The notes beneath the pieces were generated by a model that worked only from the letters and a program-made list of their open reading frames with translations, did no database searches and was not told where the DNA came from. The position numbers and the translations under genes were made by a program. Shown here piece by piece: positions 8,374 through 16,124 of a stretch of DNA of 64,000 nucleotides. The stretch is from Natronomonas salsuginis (lineage in GTDB: Archaea; Halobacteriota; Halobacteria; Halobacteriales; Haloarculaceae). Location: positions 806,001 through 870,000 of the forward strand of contig NZ_QKNX01000001.1 in assembly GCF_005239135.1 (NCBI RefSeq). Reading direction: 5' to 3'. Numbering within the stretch: the stretch's first letter is position 1; the number at the start of each line of letters is the position of its first letter.

Positions 8374-10246
8374 AAAACAGTTTCGCGACCTCGCTGAGCC
8401 CGAGGCGGCCCGGGAGGCGATCGCCTCGCTGGACCTCGAATCCGACGCCGAAACAGTCCCGCTCCGGGAAGCCCGCGGTCGCATCCTCGCCGAACGGGTT
8501 GACGCCAACCTCGACGTGCCCGGCTTCGATCGAGCGAGCGTCGACGGTTACGCGCTCAAAGCGGCCGACACGTTCGGTGCCGACGAGGCCGATCCGGCCG
8601 AATTGAGGTGTATCGGCGAGGTCCACGCGGGGGTAGAACCGACCGTCGACGTCGGTCCCGGCGAGTGCGCGGAGATCTCCACGGGGGCCGTCCTGCCGCC
8701 GGGCGCGGACGCAGTCGTGATGGTGGAACGGACGGACAGCGCCGCTGACGGCGAGACGATCCTCGTCAGAACGTCGCTCGCGCCCGGCGATCGCGTCATG
8801 TTCGCGGGGGCTGACATCGCCGCCGGCGAGCGCGCGCTCGGGCCGGGGACGACGATCACGCCGCGAGAGATCGGACTGCTGTCGGCGATCGGGGTCGAGT
8901 CGGTGCCGGTCCGCGGGCGGCCGACCGTCGGGATCGTTTCGACGGGCGACGAACTCGTCCGTCCCGGCAACCCGCTCGATAGCGCCGCCGGACAGATATA
9001 CGATGTCAACAGCTACACGACCGCGACCGCGGTCGAGGACGCCGGCGGCGAGGCGCGACTATACCCCCACGCAGGCGATGATTACGACGCGATGGAGGCG
9101 ACGCTCCGCGAGGCGGCCGCGGAGTGCGATCTCGTCCTCTCGTCGGGGTCGACCTCGGCGTCGGCGGTCGACGTCATCTACCGCGTCGTCGAGGAGACGG
9201 GCGAACTCCTCCTCCACGGGGTCGCGGTCAAGCCCGGCAAACCGATGCTCGTGGGGCGGCTCAACGGGAGCGCCTACGTCGGGCTGCCGGGGTATCCGGT
9301 CTCGGCGCTGACGATCTTTCAGGCATTCGTCGCCCCGGCGATCAGGCGGGCGGCGGGCGTCCCCGAGCCCGAGACGGCGACGGTCGAGGGGCGGATGGCC
9401 CACCGCGAGCGGTACAGCGAGGGTCGGCTCAGATACATGCCCGTCGGGCTCGTCATGGACGGCGACGGCGAGACGCTCGTCTACCCGGTCGACAAGGGCA
9501 GCGGCGCGACGACGAGCCTCGTCGAAGCCGATGGAATCGTCTCCGTCCCGCCGGACGTCGAGTACTTGGATGTCGGTGAGCGCGTCGATGTGCAACTCTT
9601 CTCGCCCGACGTTCGCCCACCGACCGTCTTCGGCGCGGGCGAGGACGACCCGGCGCTGTCGCGACTGCTCGATCGCGTCGACCGGCCGCGCTATCTCGCG
9701 ATCGGCAGCCGGCAAGGGCGCAGACGGCTCCGGGACGGCGTCACCGACGTGGCGGTCGTGACGGGCGAATCGCTTCCCGACGGAACCGAACTGGGCAGTT
9801 GGAGCCGCGAGTGGGGGCTGGTCGTTCCCGCCGGCAATCCCGACGGGATCGACGGCCTCGCAGCCCTCGTAGACGGCGACGTGCGGTTCGTCAACCGGAC
9901 GACCGACGCCGGACTGCGCTCGACGCTCGACGCGGCGCTCGACGATCTCGCGGCCGAGCGCGGCGTCGACCGACGCGAACTGACCGACGCGATCGGCGGT
10001 TACGGGATCGCTGTTCGAGCGCACGAATCGCCACCCAGAAAGGTTCTGGCGGGGGATGCGGACGCCGGGTTGGGACTGCGCGCGACTGCCGAAACGCTCG
10101 GGATGGGGTTCGTCCCCTGCGGAACCGAACGCGTCACCGTCGTCGCCGACGAGACGCGGGCGGACAAAGACGGCGTGAAGGGACTCGCCGCGGCGATCGA
10201 GAGGAACGACGCGATCTTCGAGTCGCTGGCCGGCTATCGGCGGTGA
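8366..10246 (+). CDS. moeA: MoeA with C-terminal periplasmic-binding-protein-like domain
   Basis: The protein has 626 residues. Residues 1-400 are a second MoeA (VPGFDRASVDGYALKAADTF, STGDELVRPGN, DLVLSSGSTSASAVDVIYRV, VKPGKPMLVGRLNG, GLPGYPVSALT). Residues about 410-626 form a LysR/PBP-like domain (PRYLAIGSRQGRRRLRDGVT, VAVVTGESLPDG, WGLVVPAGNPDGIDGLAALV), as in archaeal MoeA2 proteins, where it is thought to bind molybdate or tungstate. The start ATG lies inside the end of the first moeA (8-bp overlap). Substitution GSTS for GGTS/GGSS in the core loop is a small departure. Two MoeAs may divide molybdenum and tungsten insertion. Confidence 0.92.
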   Translation: MDRKQFRDLAEPEAAREAIASLDLESDAETVPLREARGRILAERVDANLDVPGFDRASVDGYALKAADTFGADEADPAELRCIGEVHAGVEPTVDVGPGECAEISTGAVLPPGADAVVMVERTDSAADGETILVRTSLAPGDRVMFAGADIAAGERALGPGTTITPREIGLLSAIGVESVPVRGRPTVGIVSTGDELVRPGNPLDSAAGQIYDVNSYTTATAVEDAGGEARLYPHAGDDYDAMEATLREAAAECDLVLSSGSTSASAVDVIYRVVEETGELLLHGVAVKPGKPMLVGRLNGSAYVGLPGYPVSALTIFQAFVAPAIRRAAGVPEPETATVEGRMAHRERYSEGRLRYMPVGLVMDGDGETLVYPVDKGSGATTSLVEADGIVSVPPDVEYLDVGERVDVQLFSPDVRPPTVFGAGEDDPALSRLLDRVDRPRYLAIGSRQGRRRLRDGVTDVAVVTGESLPDGTELGSWSREWGLVVPAGNPDGIDGLAALVDGDVRFVNRTTDAGLRSTLDAALDDLAAERGVDRRELTDAIGGYGIAVRAHESPPRKVLAGDADAGLGLRATAETLGMGFVPCGTERVTVVADETRADKDGVKGLAAAIERNDAIFESLAGYRR

Positions 10247-10264
10247 CCGACCCGGACGCGACGA

Positions 10265-10564
10265 TCAGGGCCCCGACCCGGTCACGGCCGCGAACCGTTC
10301 GGCGTCGAACTGGATGCCGCCGGCCGTTTCGACGAGCGGATCGGATCGGAGTCGCTTGATTCGACCGAAGGGAAGCCGAACAACGGCGAATCCCGAGCGG
10401 TGATGCAACAGCAGCCGATCCGGCGCGCCGATGTCGGCGAGCAGTCGGACCATGAACACCTCGTGATCAACCTCCGGGCGACGCTTCACGAAGACGTATC
10501 CCTCGGCGTCGGACGGCGGTCCCTCGACGGAGACGGTCGCGCCGAACGCTTGGGCCATATCCAT
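10265..10564 (-). CDS. Unassigned 99-residue protein, last gene of the 10.3-13.4 kb operon
   Basis: MDMAQAFGATVSVEGPPSDA opens a small alpha/beta protein with a charged centre (VFVKRRPEVDHEVFMVRLLA) and a strand-rich second half (LLLHHRSGFAVVRLPFGRIK). No membrane segment, metal ligands or known domain were seen. The ATG used here is two bases after the stop of the preceding gene; an ORF extension upstream would overlap that gene. Function unknown. Its place as last gene of a tightly packed five-gene operon is the main clue. Confidence 0.7.
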   Translation of the reverse strand: MDMAQAFGATVSVEGPPSDAEGYVFVKRRPEVDHEVFMVRLLADIGAPDRLLLHHRSGFAVVRLPFGRIKRLRSDPLVETAGGIQFDAERFAAVTGSGP

Positions 10565-10566
10565 CG

Positions 10567-11823
10567 CTACGCCACCAGCCGCTTGGCCTGTTCGAGCCAC
10601 CCCTCGGCACGACTTTCGGACGCCTTCGTGAGCCGAGCGATCGATTCGGGATCGAGGCGGACGAACTCGCCAACGGACCGAACGTCGGCGTCCGCCAGCC
10701 GCCCAGCGTACGTCGGCCCGATCCCATGGATCGCCTCGACGGACAACTCGTTTCGCCGCGCTTCATCGATCCGTTCGGTGAGCGGTTCGATCGGTTCCGG
10801 AGACAGACCGAGCGCATCGGCGAGCTCCTCGGGTGAGCGCTCGGCGATCCCGCCGAGATCGTTGATGCCGACATCGCGAAGCCGGGCCGCGAACTCGGTT
10901 TCGGGATCGAGCCGACCGCGCTCGACGGCCCGCTTGAACGCCGACAGCAGATCGGCATCCTCGCCGACGACGGGCTCGTCACGGCGCTCGATTGGCGTGC
11001 CGTTCTCGATATCCTCGTCACCGTCCTGCGGTCGCTCCTCCGTCGTCTCGGATGCGTTCGGTTCGGGCGCTGAGCCGTCATCGGACTCGCCGCCGTCGCT
11101 GGGCTCGCCGACGACTGTCAGGTCGATCGGCGAACCGGGCGGGGCGACCGCCAGCGGCTTGGGGAACTGGTCGACGATCGTGCCGACGGCGAGGCGTGGA
11201 TCGTCGACGACCGTGATCTCGCCGACGTCGAAGCCGGCCGCCGTCAGTCGGCGAGCCGCGACGTCGTGCGACGTGCCCACGAGGTCCGGAATGTCGACGT
11301 ACCCAGGATCGTCGGATCGGTCGGACGCGTCGCTACGGATCGTGAACGACAGTTGGCTGAGGTTTTCGGTCGCGGACCGCTCGTCGAGCGACGGGAGGTA
11401 AAAGCGAACGTCGCCGTCCGACTCGGTGACGTTCGCCTTTAGCGTGACGTCGATATCGCCGATCGAGAGGCCGCGGTGACCGATGTCGGCGTCGAGCCCG
11501 TCGAACGCGGATTCGAAGCTCGAGAACAGTCGCTTCGGCTCGATCGCCGGTCGCTCGGCCCGCAATTCGTCGAGGCGATCGCGGAGTTCGGACCGCTCGG
11601 ATTCGAGCTGTGAGAGGCGGTCCGCGAGCGTGTCACGCTCGCTGCGGAGTTCGAGGACGCCGCGCTGAAGGTCCGTAATCACTCGTTCGCGCTGGATGAC
11701 GGCACGTTCGATCGCCGCCCGTTCGGCGAGGTCGAGCTTTTGTGTTTCGAGGTACGGAAGCTCCTCGACGGTGAACGCCGACTCGTCGAGGGCGAGATCG
11801 CGGGTTCGGAGATCCCACGTCAT
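10567..11823 (-). CDS. Coiled-coil / PASTA / helix-hairpin-helix protein of the unassigned operon
   Basis: This 418-residue soluble protein opens with a short region, followed by a coiled coil (28-92, heptads in RGVLELRSERDTLADRLSQL), a beta-rich segment (115-165, GLSIGDIDVTLKANV) resembling the beta region of its neighbours, and a PASTA-like repeat at 176-240 (VDIPDLVGTSHDVAARRLTA, then VGTIVDQFPKPLAVAPPGS). An acidic linker (241-290) leads to two helix-hairpin-helix-like modules (about 312-355 and 363-410, with VEAIHGIGPTYAGRLADADV). PASTA domains usually sit outside the membrane, yet there is no signal peptide or membrane helix. Start and stop overlap both neighbours closely. The combination is not one I recognise; a scaffold or DNA-linked structural role is only inference. 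Confidence 0.8.
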   Translation of the reverse strand: MTWDLRTRDLALDESAFTVEELPYLETQKLDLAERAAIERAVIQRERVITDLQRGVLELRSERDTLADRLSQLESERSELRDRLDELRAERPAIEPKRLFSSFESAFDGLDADIGHRGLSIGDIDVTLKANVTESDGDVRFYLPSLDERSATENLSQLSFTIRSDASDRSDDPGYVDIPDLVGTSHDVAARRLTAAGFDVGEITVVDDPRLAVGTIVDQFPKPLAVAPPGSPIDLTVVGEPSDGGESDDGSAPEPNASETTEERPQDGDEDIENGTPIERRDEPVVGEDADLLSAFKRAVERGRLDPETEFAARLRDVGINDLGGIAERSPEELADALGLSPEPIEPLTERIDEARRNELSVEAIHGIGPTYAGRLADADVRSVGEFVRLDPESIARLTKASESRAEGWLEQAKRLVA

Positions 11824-12239
11824 GGCTCGGTGCGTTCCGGTCCGGGGCCGGTCGGATCGATCCGTTCGGGGACGCTCGGCGCGAGCCGGAACCGAACGTC
11901 ACTCGCGATCTCCGCATTCACATCATGGGCCGACCGGGTTCGCGGCGAGAGCGGGGCCGCGTTGAGTCTCGGTCGATATCCGCGGACTGTGCCCCGGTCG
12001 TCGGTGATCTCTTCCCCCTCGATCGAGACGGTGATTCGGAGGTCCGCTTCGACTTCCGAGAACCGGAGCCACGAAGCGTCGACTGCGTAGTCGAGTTCGT
12101 CGTCGGCGAGGGCGCGTTCGAGGTCCCGCTGGACCCGCGCCGACCGTCGATCGAGCGCCTCCTGACTCTCGGCGACCGAGAAGGCGACGCTGCGGACGAG
12201 TTCGGAGAGCGGCCGCGAGAGCCACCGTTCGGTCGCCAT
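11820..12239 (-). CDS. Unassigned paralogue C of the operon (139 aa)
   Basis: The protein opens MATERWLSRPLSELVRSVAF, continues SVAESQEALDRRSARVQRDL and has a core WLRFSEVEADLRITVSIEGE. It shares with the two upstream proteins the order 'P-L-x-E helix, Ala-rich AE/DxQxxLD helix, F-S-E-A/V beta strand', but is shorter and lacks the central Tyr-Gln-Phe. The C-terminus is Pro-rich. The ATG overlaps the stop of the upstream gene (ATGA) and its own stop overlaps the next start, indicating coupled translation. No named family was recognised. Confidence 0.75.
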   Translation of the reverse strand: MATERWLSRPLSELVRSVAFSVAESQEALDRRSARVQRDLERALADDELDYAVDASWLRFSEVEADLRITVSIEGEEITDDRGTVRGYRPRLNAAPLSPRTRSAHDVNAEIASDVRFRLAPSVPERIDPTGPGPERTEP

Positions 12240-12778
12240 CAGGACTCACCGCCGTCGTCTCTCGATTCGGCCGGCTGGAGACCGATCGGGACCGGGACCG
12301 GCTGCAAAACGGCGCGTATCTGTGCATTCGCGGTCACGTTTCGGTCGAACTTTCGCTGTTCTGTGAGTTCGTAGGTCCCCGCCCGAAGGCCGAGTTCCCG
12401 GCCGCTCGATTCGGAGTCGGTCGTCTCCGCTTCGGTAACGCTGATGTCGAGTCCGATATCGATCGTCGCCTCCGAGAACTGATACCGCGTCGGGGTAAAA
12501 CCGAGATCGAGCAAAGACCTCGACTCGGCCGGTGCGGCGTCCGTGCGCACGCGTCCCTCACCGTCGATTCGGCGCGTGAGCTGTGGGACGACGTCGACTT
12601 CCGTCTCGGCGAGCGTCTCCAGAACCTCGGCGGTCGAGAGATCGAGCTTCGCCTGCGCGGTCGCGACGCTCTCGGCCAGCAGATAGAGCATATCGTCGAA
12701 CGGCAACTCTCGCTCCGGACGGACCGGTTTTCGGGACGGGACGCCGCGTGTGCGGAGATCGCGTGGTCTGATCGGCAT
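12239..12778 (-). CDS. Unassigned paralogue B of the operon (179 aa)
   Basis: After a basic Pro/Arg-rich head (MPIRPRDLRTRGVPSRKPVR) the protein carries FDDMLYLLAESVATAQAKLD, LETLAETEVDVVPQLTRRID and the hallmark SLLDLGFTPTRYQFSEATID, then beta strands ending QIRAVLQPVPVPIGLQPAES. It aligns along most of its length with the first gene of the operon. A GTG start 27 bases upstream (12805) is possible. The ATG was preferred because a purine-rich GGGAGGGGG precedes it by about 14 bases. Soluble; no cysteines; no known domain. Confidence 0.75.
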   Translation of the reverse strand: MPIRPRDLRTRGVPSRKPVRPERELPFDDMLYLLAESVATAQAKLDLSTAEVLETLAETEVDVVPQLTRRIDGEGRVRTDAAPAESRSLLDLGFTPTRYQFSEATIDIGLDISVTEAETTDSESSGRELGLRAGTYELTEQRKFDRNVTANAQIRAVLQPVPVPIGLQPAESRDDGGES

Positions 12779-12829
12779 CTCAGGCGGCGGGCCCCCTCCC
12801 GGCACGGCGAGCGTAGTGTGACATAGCGG

Positions 12830-13345
12830 TCACTCGTCCGTCGATCGGTTGTCCACGGTCTCCACTTCGGGGAAGAGATACGGCGGTGGTGGTACCGGGA
12901 CCATCGTCGTGTTGAGGCGGCTCGTCCCGTGGACCTCCTTGCCGAACTTCCGGTTGTGGCTCACGTCGACGTCGATTCGGGCGCTCCACAGACCGAATCC
13001 GACGCTCCCACCCGTGCTGACGTCGATGCTCGTCTCGGTTTCGGTCGTCGTCTTGATGTCCATCTCGACCTCGATCGTCGCCTCCGAGAACTGATAGAAC
13101 GTCGGAAACAGGCCGGCCTGCAGGAGCGAGACGTCGATCGGCTCGGCGGCGGAGTAGTCGACGCTTCCGTCGGCGCTGATGGTCCGGGTGATCGCCGGGA
13201 CGACTTCGATCTCGGTTTCGGCGAGCGTCTTCGCGACCTCGACTGAGTTCATATCCAGTTGGTGTTGGGCGTCGGCGATTCCGGCACCCAACTTCGCGAC
13301 CATCTCCGGAAGCGGTACGTCCAACAACTCCTGTCCTACTGACAT
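12830..13345 (-). CDS. Unassigned paralogue A, first gene of the operon (171 aa)
   Basis: The protein begins MSVGQELLDVPLPEMVAKLG, then GAGIADAQHQLDMNSVEVAK, EVVPAITRTISADGSVDYSA and the hallmark SLLQAGLFPTFYQFSEATIE followed by VEMDIKTTTETETSIDVSTG. Beta strands alternate with Thr/Glu-rich turns, and the C-terminus is Pro-rich (TTMVPVPPPPYLFPEVETVD). I recall bacterial proteins of unknown function with a similar 'LLELGFxPTFYQF' core but cannot name the family. The TATA box 26 bases before the ATG makes this the promoter-proximal gene of a leaderless operon of five. Confidence 0.78.
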   Translation of the reverse strand: MSVGQELLDVPLPEMVAKLGAGIADAQHQLDMNSVEVAKTLAETEIEVVPAITRTISADGSVDYSAAEPIDVSLLQAGLFPTFYQFSEATIEVEMDIKTTTETETSIDVSTGGSVGFGLWSARIDVDVSHNRKFGKEVHGTSRLNTTMVPVPPPPYLFPEVETVDNRSTDE

Positions 13346-13366
13346 TCGTGAATGTACACCAAGGTA

Positions 13367-13375
13367 CTATATATT
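13367..13375 (-). promoter_or_regulatory. TATA box of the unassigned five-gene operon
   Basis: AATATATAG on the minus strand is centred 26 bases before the first ATG of the operon. It is the only strong TATA element between this operon and the divergent gene starting at 13461. Confidence 0.65.
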
Positions 13376-13460
13376 CGTAGCTGAACCTGCTCCGGGGCCG
13401 ACAGATACGGGGGAGTCGGCTTCGGATCGGTTATCCCGACGGCGCGCATCGATCCACCCA

Positions 13461-14189
13461 ATGACGCTACTGTCGGAACTGGATCTCGATGCCGCGGACG
13501 TCGCGGCCGTCACCGAACGACGGGACGAACTGCTCGCCGCAATCAAAGATCACGCCGGGCAGATCGCCTACAACGTCGCGCGCATCGAAGGCGGTGACTA
13601 CGGCCGACGATCGTTCTCGACCGATCGGGGCGAGTGGACGGTCAAATACGAGGCGGGCGACATCGAATTCGTCCGCTACGATCCCCGCGGCGGTGGCGAG
13701 ACGTACGTCGTCTCGACGCAGTCGCCGGCCGAACCGGAGGCGCTGGCGCGCGCGCTCGAAGATTACGCGCCGTTCGTCGCGGCGTACAACGACTACGTGG
13801 CCTCGCTCGACGGCGTCCTCGACGGTGTGGACGCGGATTTCCCGAGCGTCGAATCGACCGGATCGGTCGTCGCCGAGCGCAACCGCATCGTCGATCGGAT
13901 CGAGGCGTGCTGCGATCAGATGGCTGGCGAACTCTACCGCTACGAGGGGACCGACTACGGGACCTTCGCCGCCCGCGTCGATGCGACACGGTGGGAGCTG
14001 AAGCGCGAGCGAGATACGGTGTCGTACCTCCGGGCGGGCGGCTCAGGTGGCGTCTATCTGCTCTCGCAGTACGGGCCGCCGTCGGCGACCGACGTCCGGG
14101 AGTACGCGTCGCGCTTTTCGGGATTCGTCGACGCCTACAACGACCACGTCGCCGAGTTGGAACTCGATCTGGAACGGATCGAGCTGTGA
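13461..14189 (+). CDS. Unassigned protein with two tandem homologous halves
   Basis: This 242-residue acidic soluble protein has an N-half (RDELLAAIKDHAGQIAYNVA, EGGDYGRRSFSTDRGEWTVK, ETYVVSTQSP, YAPFVAAYNDYVASLDGVL) that aligns clearly with its C-half (RNRIVDRIEACCDQMAGELY, EGTDYGTFAARVDATRWELK, GVYLLSQYGP, FSGFVDAYNDHVAELELDL). It is thus an internal duplication of a roughly 115-residue alpha/beta module, probably a pseudo-dimer. No domain name is recognised. The ATG is used in preference to a longer frame that would read through the divergent operon promoter. Confidence 0.75.
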   Translation: MTLLSELDLDAADVAAVTERRDELLAAIKDHAGQIAYNVARIEGGDYGRRSFSTDRGEWTVKYEAGDIEFVRYDPRGGGETYVVSTQSPAEPEALARALEDYAPFVAAYNDYVASLDGVLDGVDADFPSVESTGSVVAERNRIVDRIEACCDQMAGELYRYEGTDYGTFAARVDATRWELKRERDTVSYLRAGGSGGVYLLSQYGPPSATDVREYASRFSGFVDAYNDHVAELELDLERIEL

Positions 14190-14259
14190 TCGATTTTCGG
14201 CGTTGGAACGCGGGGATGAGACGACAACGGATATAAACGCCGACGCCGTTCGGCGGCGT

Positions 14260-14685
14260 ATGCGACGGTTCTCTCGGCGCCCGTTCCGGATCGCCGACTC
14301 CGCCCAACAGATCGTCGGCGGCTTCCTGCTCGCTGGACCGTTCGTCGTCACGGAGGAGGTGTGGGTGCTCGCGGAGAACATGTCGACCGTCCAGACGCTC
14401 GTGACCGTCATGATCGTGTTCGGCGTCGGTTACGCCGCGCTGTACAAGGCGGCCGGCCGGGACCCCGACGACGAGTTCGACGTCGGCGGCATCCCGGCGC
14501 GGTTCCTCTCGTTGATGTTGGTCGCCTACGGGGCCGTCATCGTTCTGGCGCTCGCGTTCGGCGCCCCGGGGACGTTCCTCGCAGCCCTCTCCGGGCTCGA
14601 ACGGCTGGTGGTCACGGCGAAAGCGATCGCGGTTGGGTCGGTGTTCAGCGTCGTGGGGGCGGCGACGGCCGACTCGGTGTTCTGA
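14260..14685 (+). CDS. DUF2391-type integral membrane protein
   Basis: This 141-residue protein has four hydrophobic segments (about 15-35, 42-62, 82-103, 115-138) and the opening FRIADSAQQIVGGFLLAGPF, typical of the DUF2391/TIGR02587 membrane family. Function unknown. A TATA box GATATAAAC is centred 26 bases before the ATG, predicting a leaderless message and fixing the start well inside a longer open frame. Confidence 0.82.
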   Translation: MRRFSRRPFRIADSAQQIVGGFLLAGPFVVTEEVWVLAENMSTVQTLVTVMIVFGVGYAALYKAAGRDPDDEFDVGGIPARFLSLMLVAYGAVIVLALAFGAPGTFLAALSGLERLVVTAKAIAVGSVFSVVGAATADSVF

Positions 14686-14831
14686 TCGACGGCCGTCGGG
14701 CGCGCGCGTCGGACGGGTCGAACCGGTAGTACCGGTTCGACGGTTACCGTTTTATCGGCCGATTCGTCGACGACCTAACATTGTGAGCTATATGCCACAT
14801 GTTTATTACCAGCAGGGCGGTAGACGACGGT

Positions 14832-16049
14832 ATGTTATCGTACGACGATTCACCCGAGGCCGTCGAGTTGGCCGAGCGGGCCCACGAACTGATGGAAGAG
14901 GTCGTCCTCCCGAAGGAACGCGAGCTAAAGGGCGGCATGTCAGTCTCCGAGGGGACGATCGAGGAACTCCGGGACGCGGCGCGCGACTACGGCGTGTACT
15001 GTCCGCAGATCTCCGAGGAGTACGGCGGGATGGGGTACAGTTTCCGCGACGCGTTACCGCTGTTCGAGGAGGCCGGCCGCAGCATCCTCGGCGAGGAGGC
15101 GATGCACGTCGACGCGCCCGACGAGGGGAACATGCACACGCTCGAACTCCTCGGAACGGAGCTGCAAAAGGAGCAGTACCTGAAACCGCTCGTCGAGGGT
15201 AAGCTCGTCTCCGGATTCTGCATGACCGAACCGATGCAGGGCGGCGGCTCCGACCCCAAAATGTTGCAGACGACCGCCGAGAAGGACGGCGACGATTGGG
15301 TCATCAACGGCCACAAGTGGTGGACGACGAACGGCATCCGCGCCGATTTTCTCCTCGTGTTCGCCCGCACCGATCAGGAGGCCCATCCCTACGATGGCTG
15401 TTCGATGTTCATCGTCCCCGCGGAGGCCGATGGGGTCGAAGTCGTCAGAAACATTCCGCACATGGGCGCGGCGATCGACGTTCACGGCCACGCCGAGATC
15501 ACGTTCGACGACGTCCGCATCCCCGAAGAGCACCTCCTCGGTGAGGAGGGCAAGGGCTTCACGCACGTCCAACAGCGGCTCGGCCCCGCTCGCCTGACCC
15601 ACTGCATGCGCTACTCCGGGATGGCACAGCGCTCGCTCGACATCGCCAAGGCGTACATGTCCGAGCGGGAAGCGTTCGGCACGCCGATCGCCGACAAGCA
15701 GGCCCCGCGACACGAGATCGCCAACCGGCGAACCGAGCTCGCGGCGGCGCGAGCGCTCGTCCGGCAGGTCGCCGACGAGATCGACGCCGGTGGCGAGGCA
15801 CGCGTCGGCGTCTCGATGGCGAAGACGTTCACCGCGAACGCCACTCAGGAAGCCATCGACACCGCCCTCCAGTTCTGCGGCGGCAACGGGATCGCAAAAG
15901 ACCTACCGATCTCGGACTTCTACGAGCGCGTCCGCCAGTTCCGCCTCGTCGACGGCGCGGACGAGGTTCACCGACACGTCATCGCCCGTGACGCCTTCGA
16001 GGACGTCGACGAAGCCGAGCTCGAAGCGATCACGCGCTTCCGCGAATAG
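14832..16049 (+). CDS. acd: Acyl-CoA dehydrogenase
   Basis: This 405-residue flavoprotein has the helix-beta-helix layout of acyl-CoA dehydrogenases: N-terminal helices with GVYCPQISEEYGGMGYSFRD, the FAD/substrate signature CMTEPMQGGGSDPKMLQTTA, WWTTNGIRADFLLVFART, and the C-terminal helical domain ending FCGGNGIAKDLPISDFYERV with FRLVDGADEVHRHVIARDAF. It oxidises an acyl-CoA thioester to the enoyl-CoA; the chain length preferred is unknown. GTTTATTACC lies 27 bases before this ATG and decides the start over one 11 codons upstream. Confidence 0.93.
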   Translation: MLSYDDSPEAVELAERAHELMEEVVLPKERELKGGMSVSEGTIEELRDAARDYGVYCPQISEEYGGMGYSFRDALPLFEEAGRSILGEEAMHVDAPDEGNMHTLELLGTELQKEQYLKPLVEGKLVSGFCMTEPMQGGGSDPKMLQTTAEKDGDDWVINGHKWWTTNGIRADFLLVFARTDQEAHPYDGCSMFIVPAEADGVEVVRNIPHMGAAIDVHGHAEITFDDVRIPEEHLLGEEGKGFTHVQQRLGPARLTHCMRYSGMAQRSLDIAKAYMSEREAFGTPIADKQAPRHEIANRRTELAAARALVRQVADEIDAGGEARVGVSMAKTFTANATQEAIDTALQFCGGNGIAKDLPISDFYERVRQFRLVDGADEVHRHVIARDAFEDVDEAELEAITRFRE

Positions 16050-16124
16050 CGCCGGGCAGCGACGACGTACAGTGCGACGGTCACCGAACCTCGGATTTTT
16101 ATCCTCAGTCGCATCAGACGGTGT

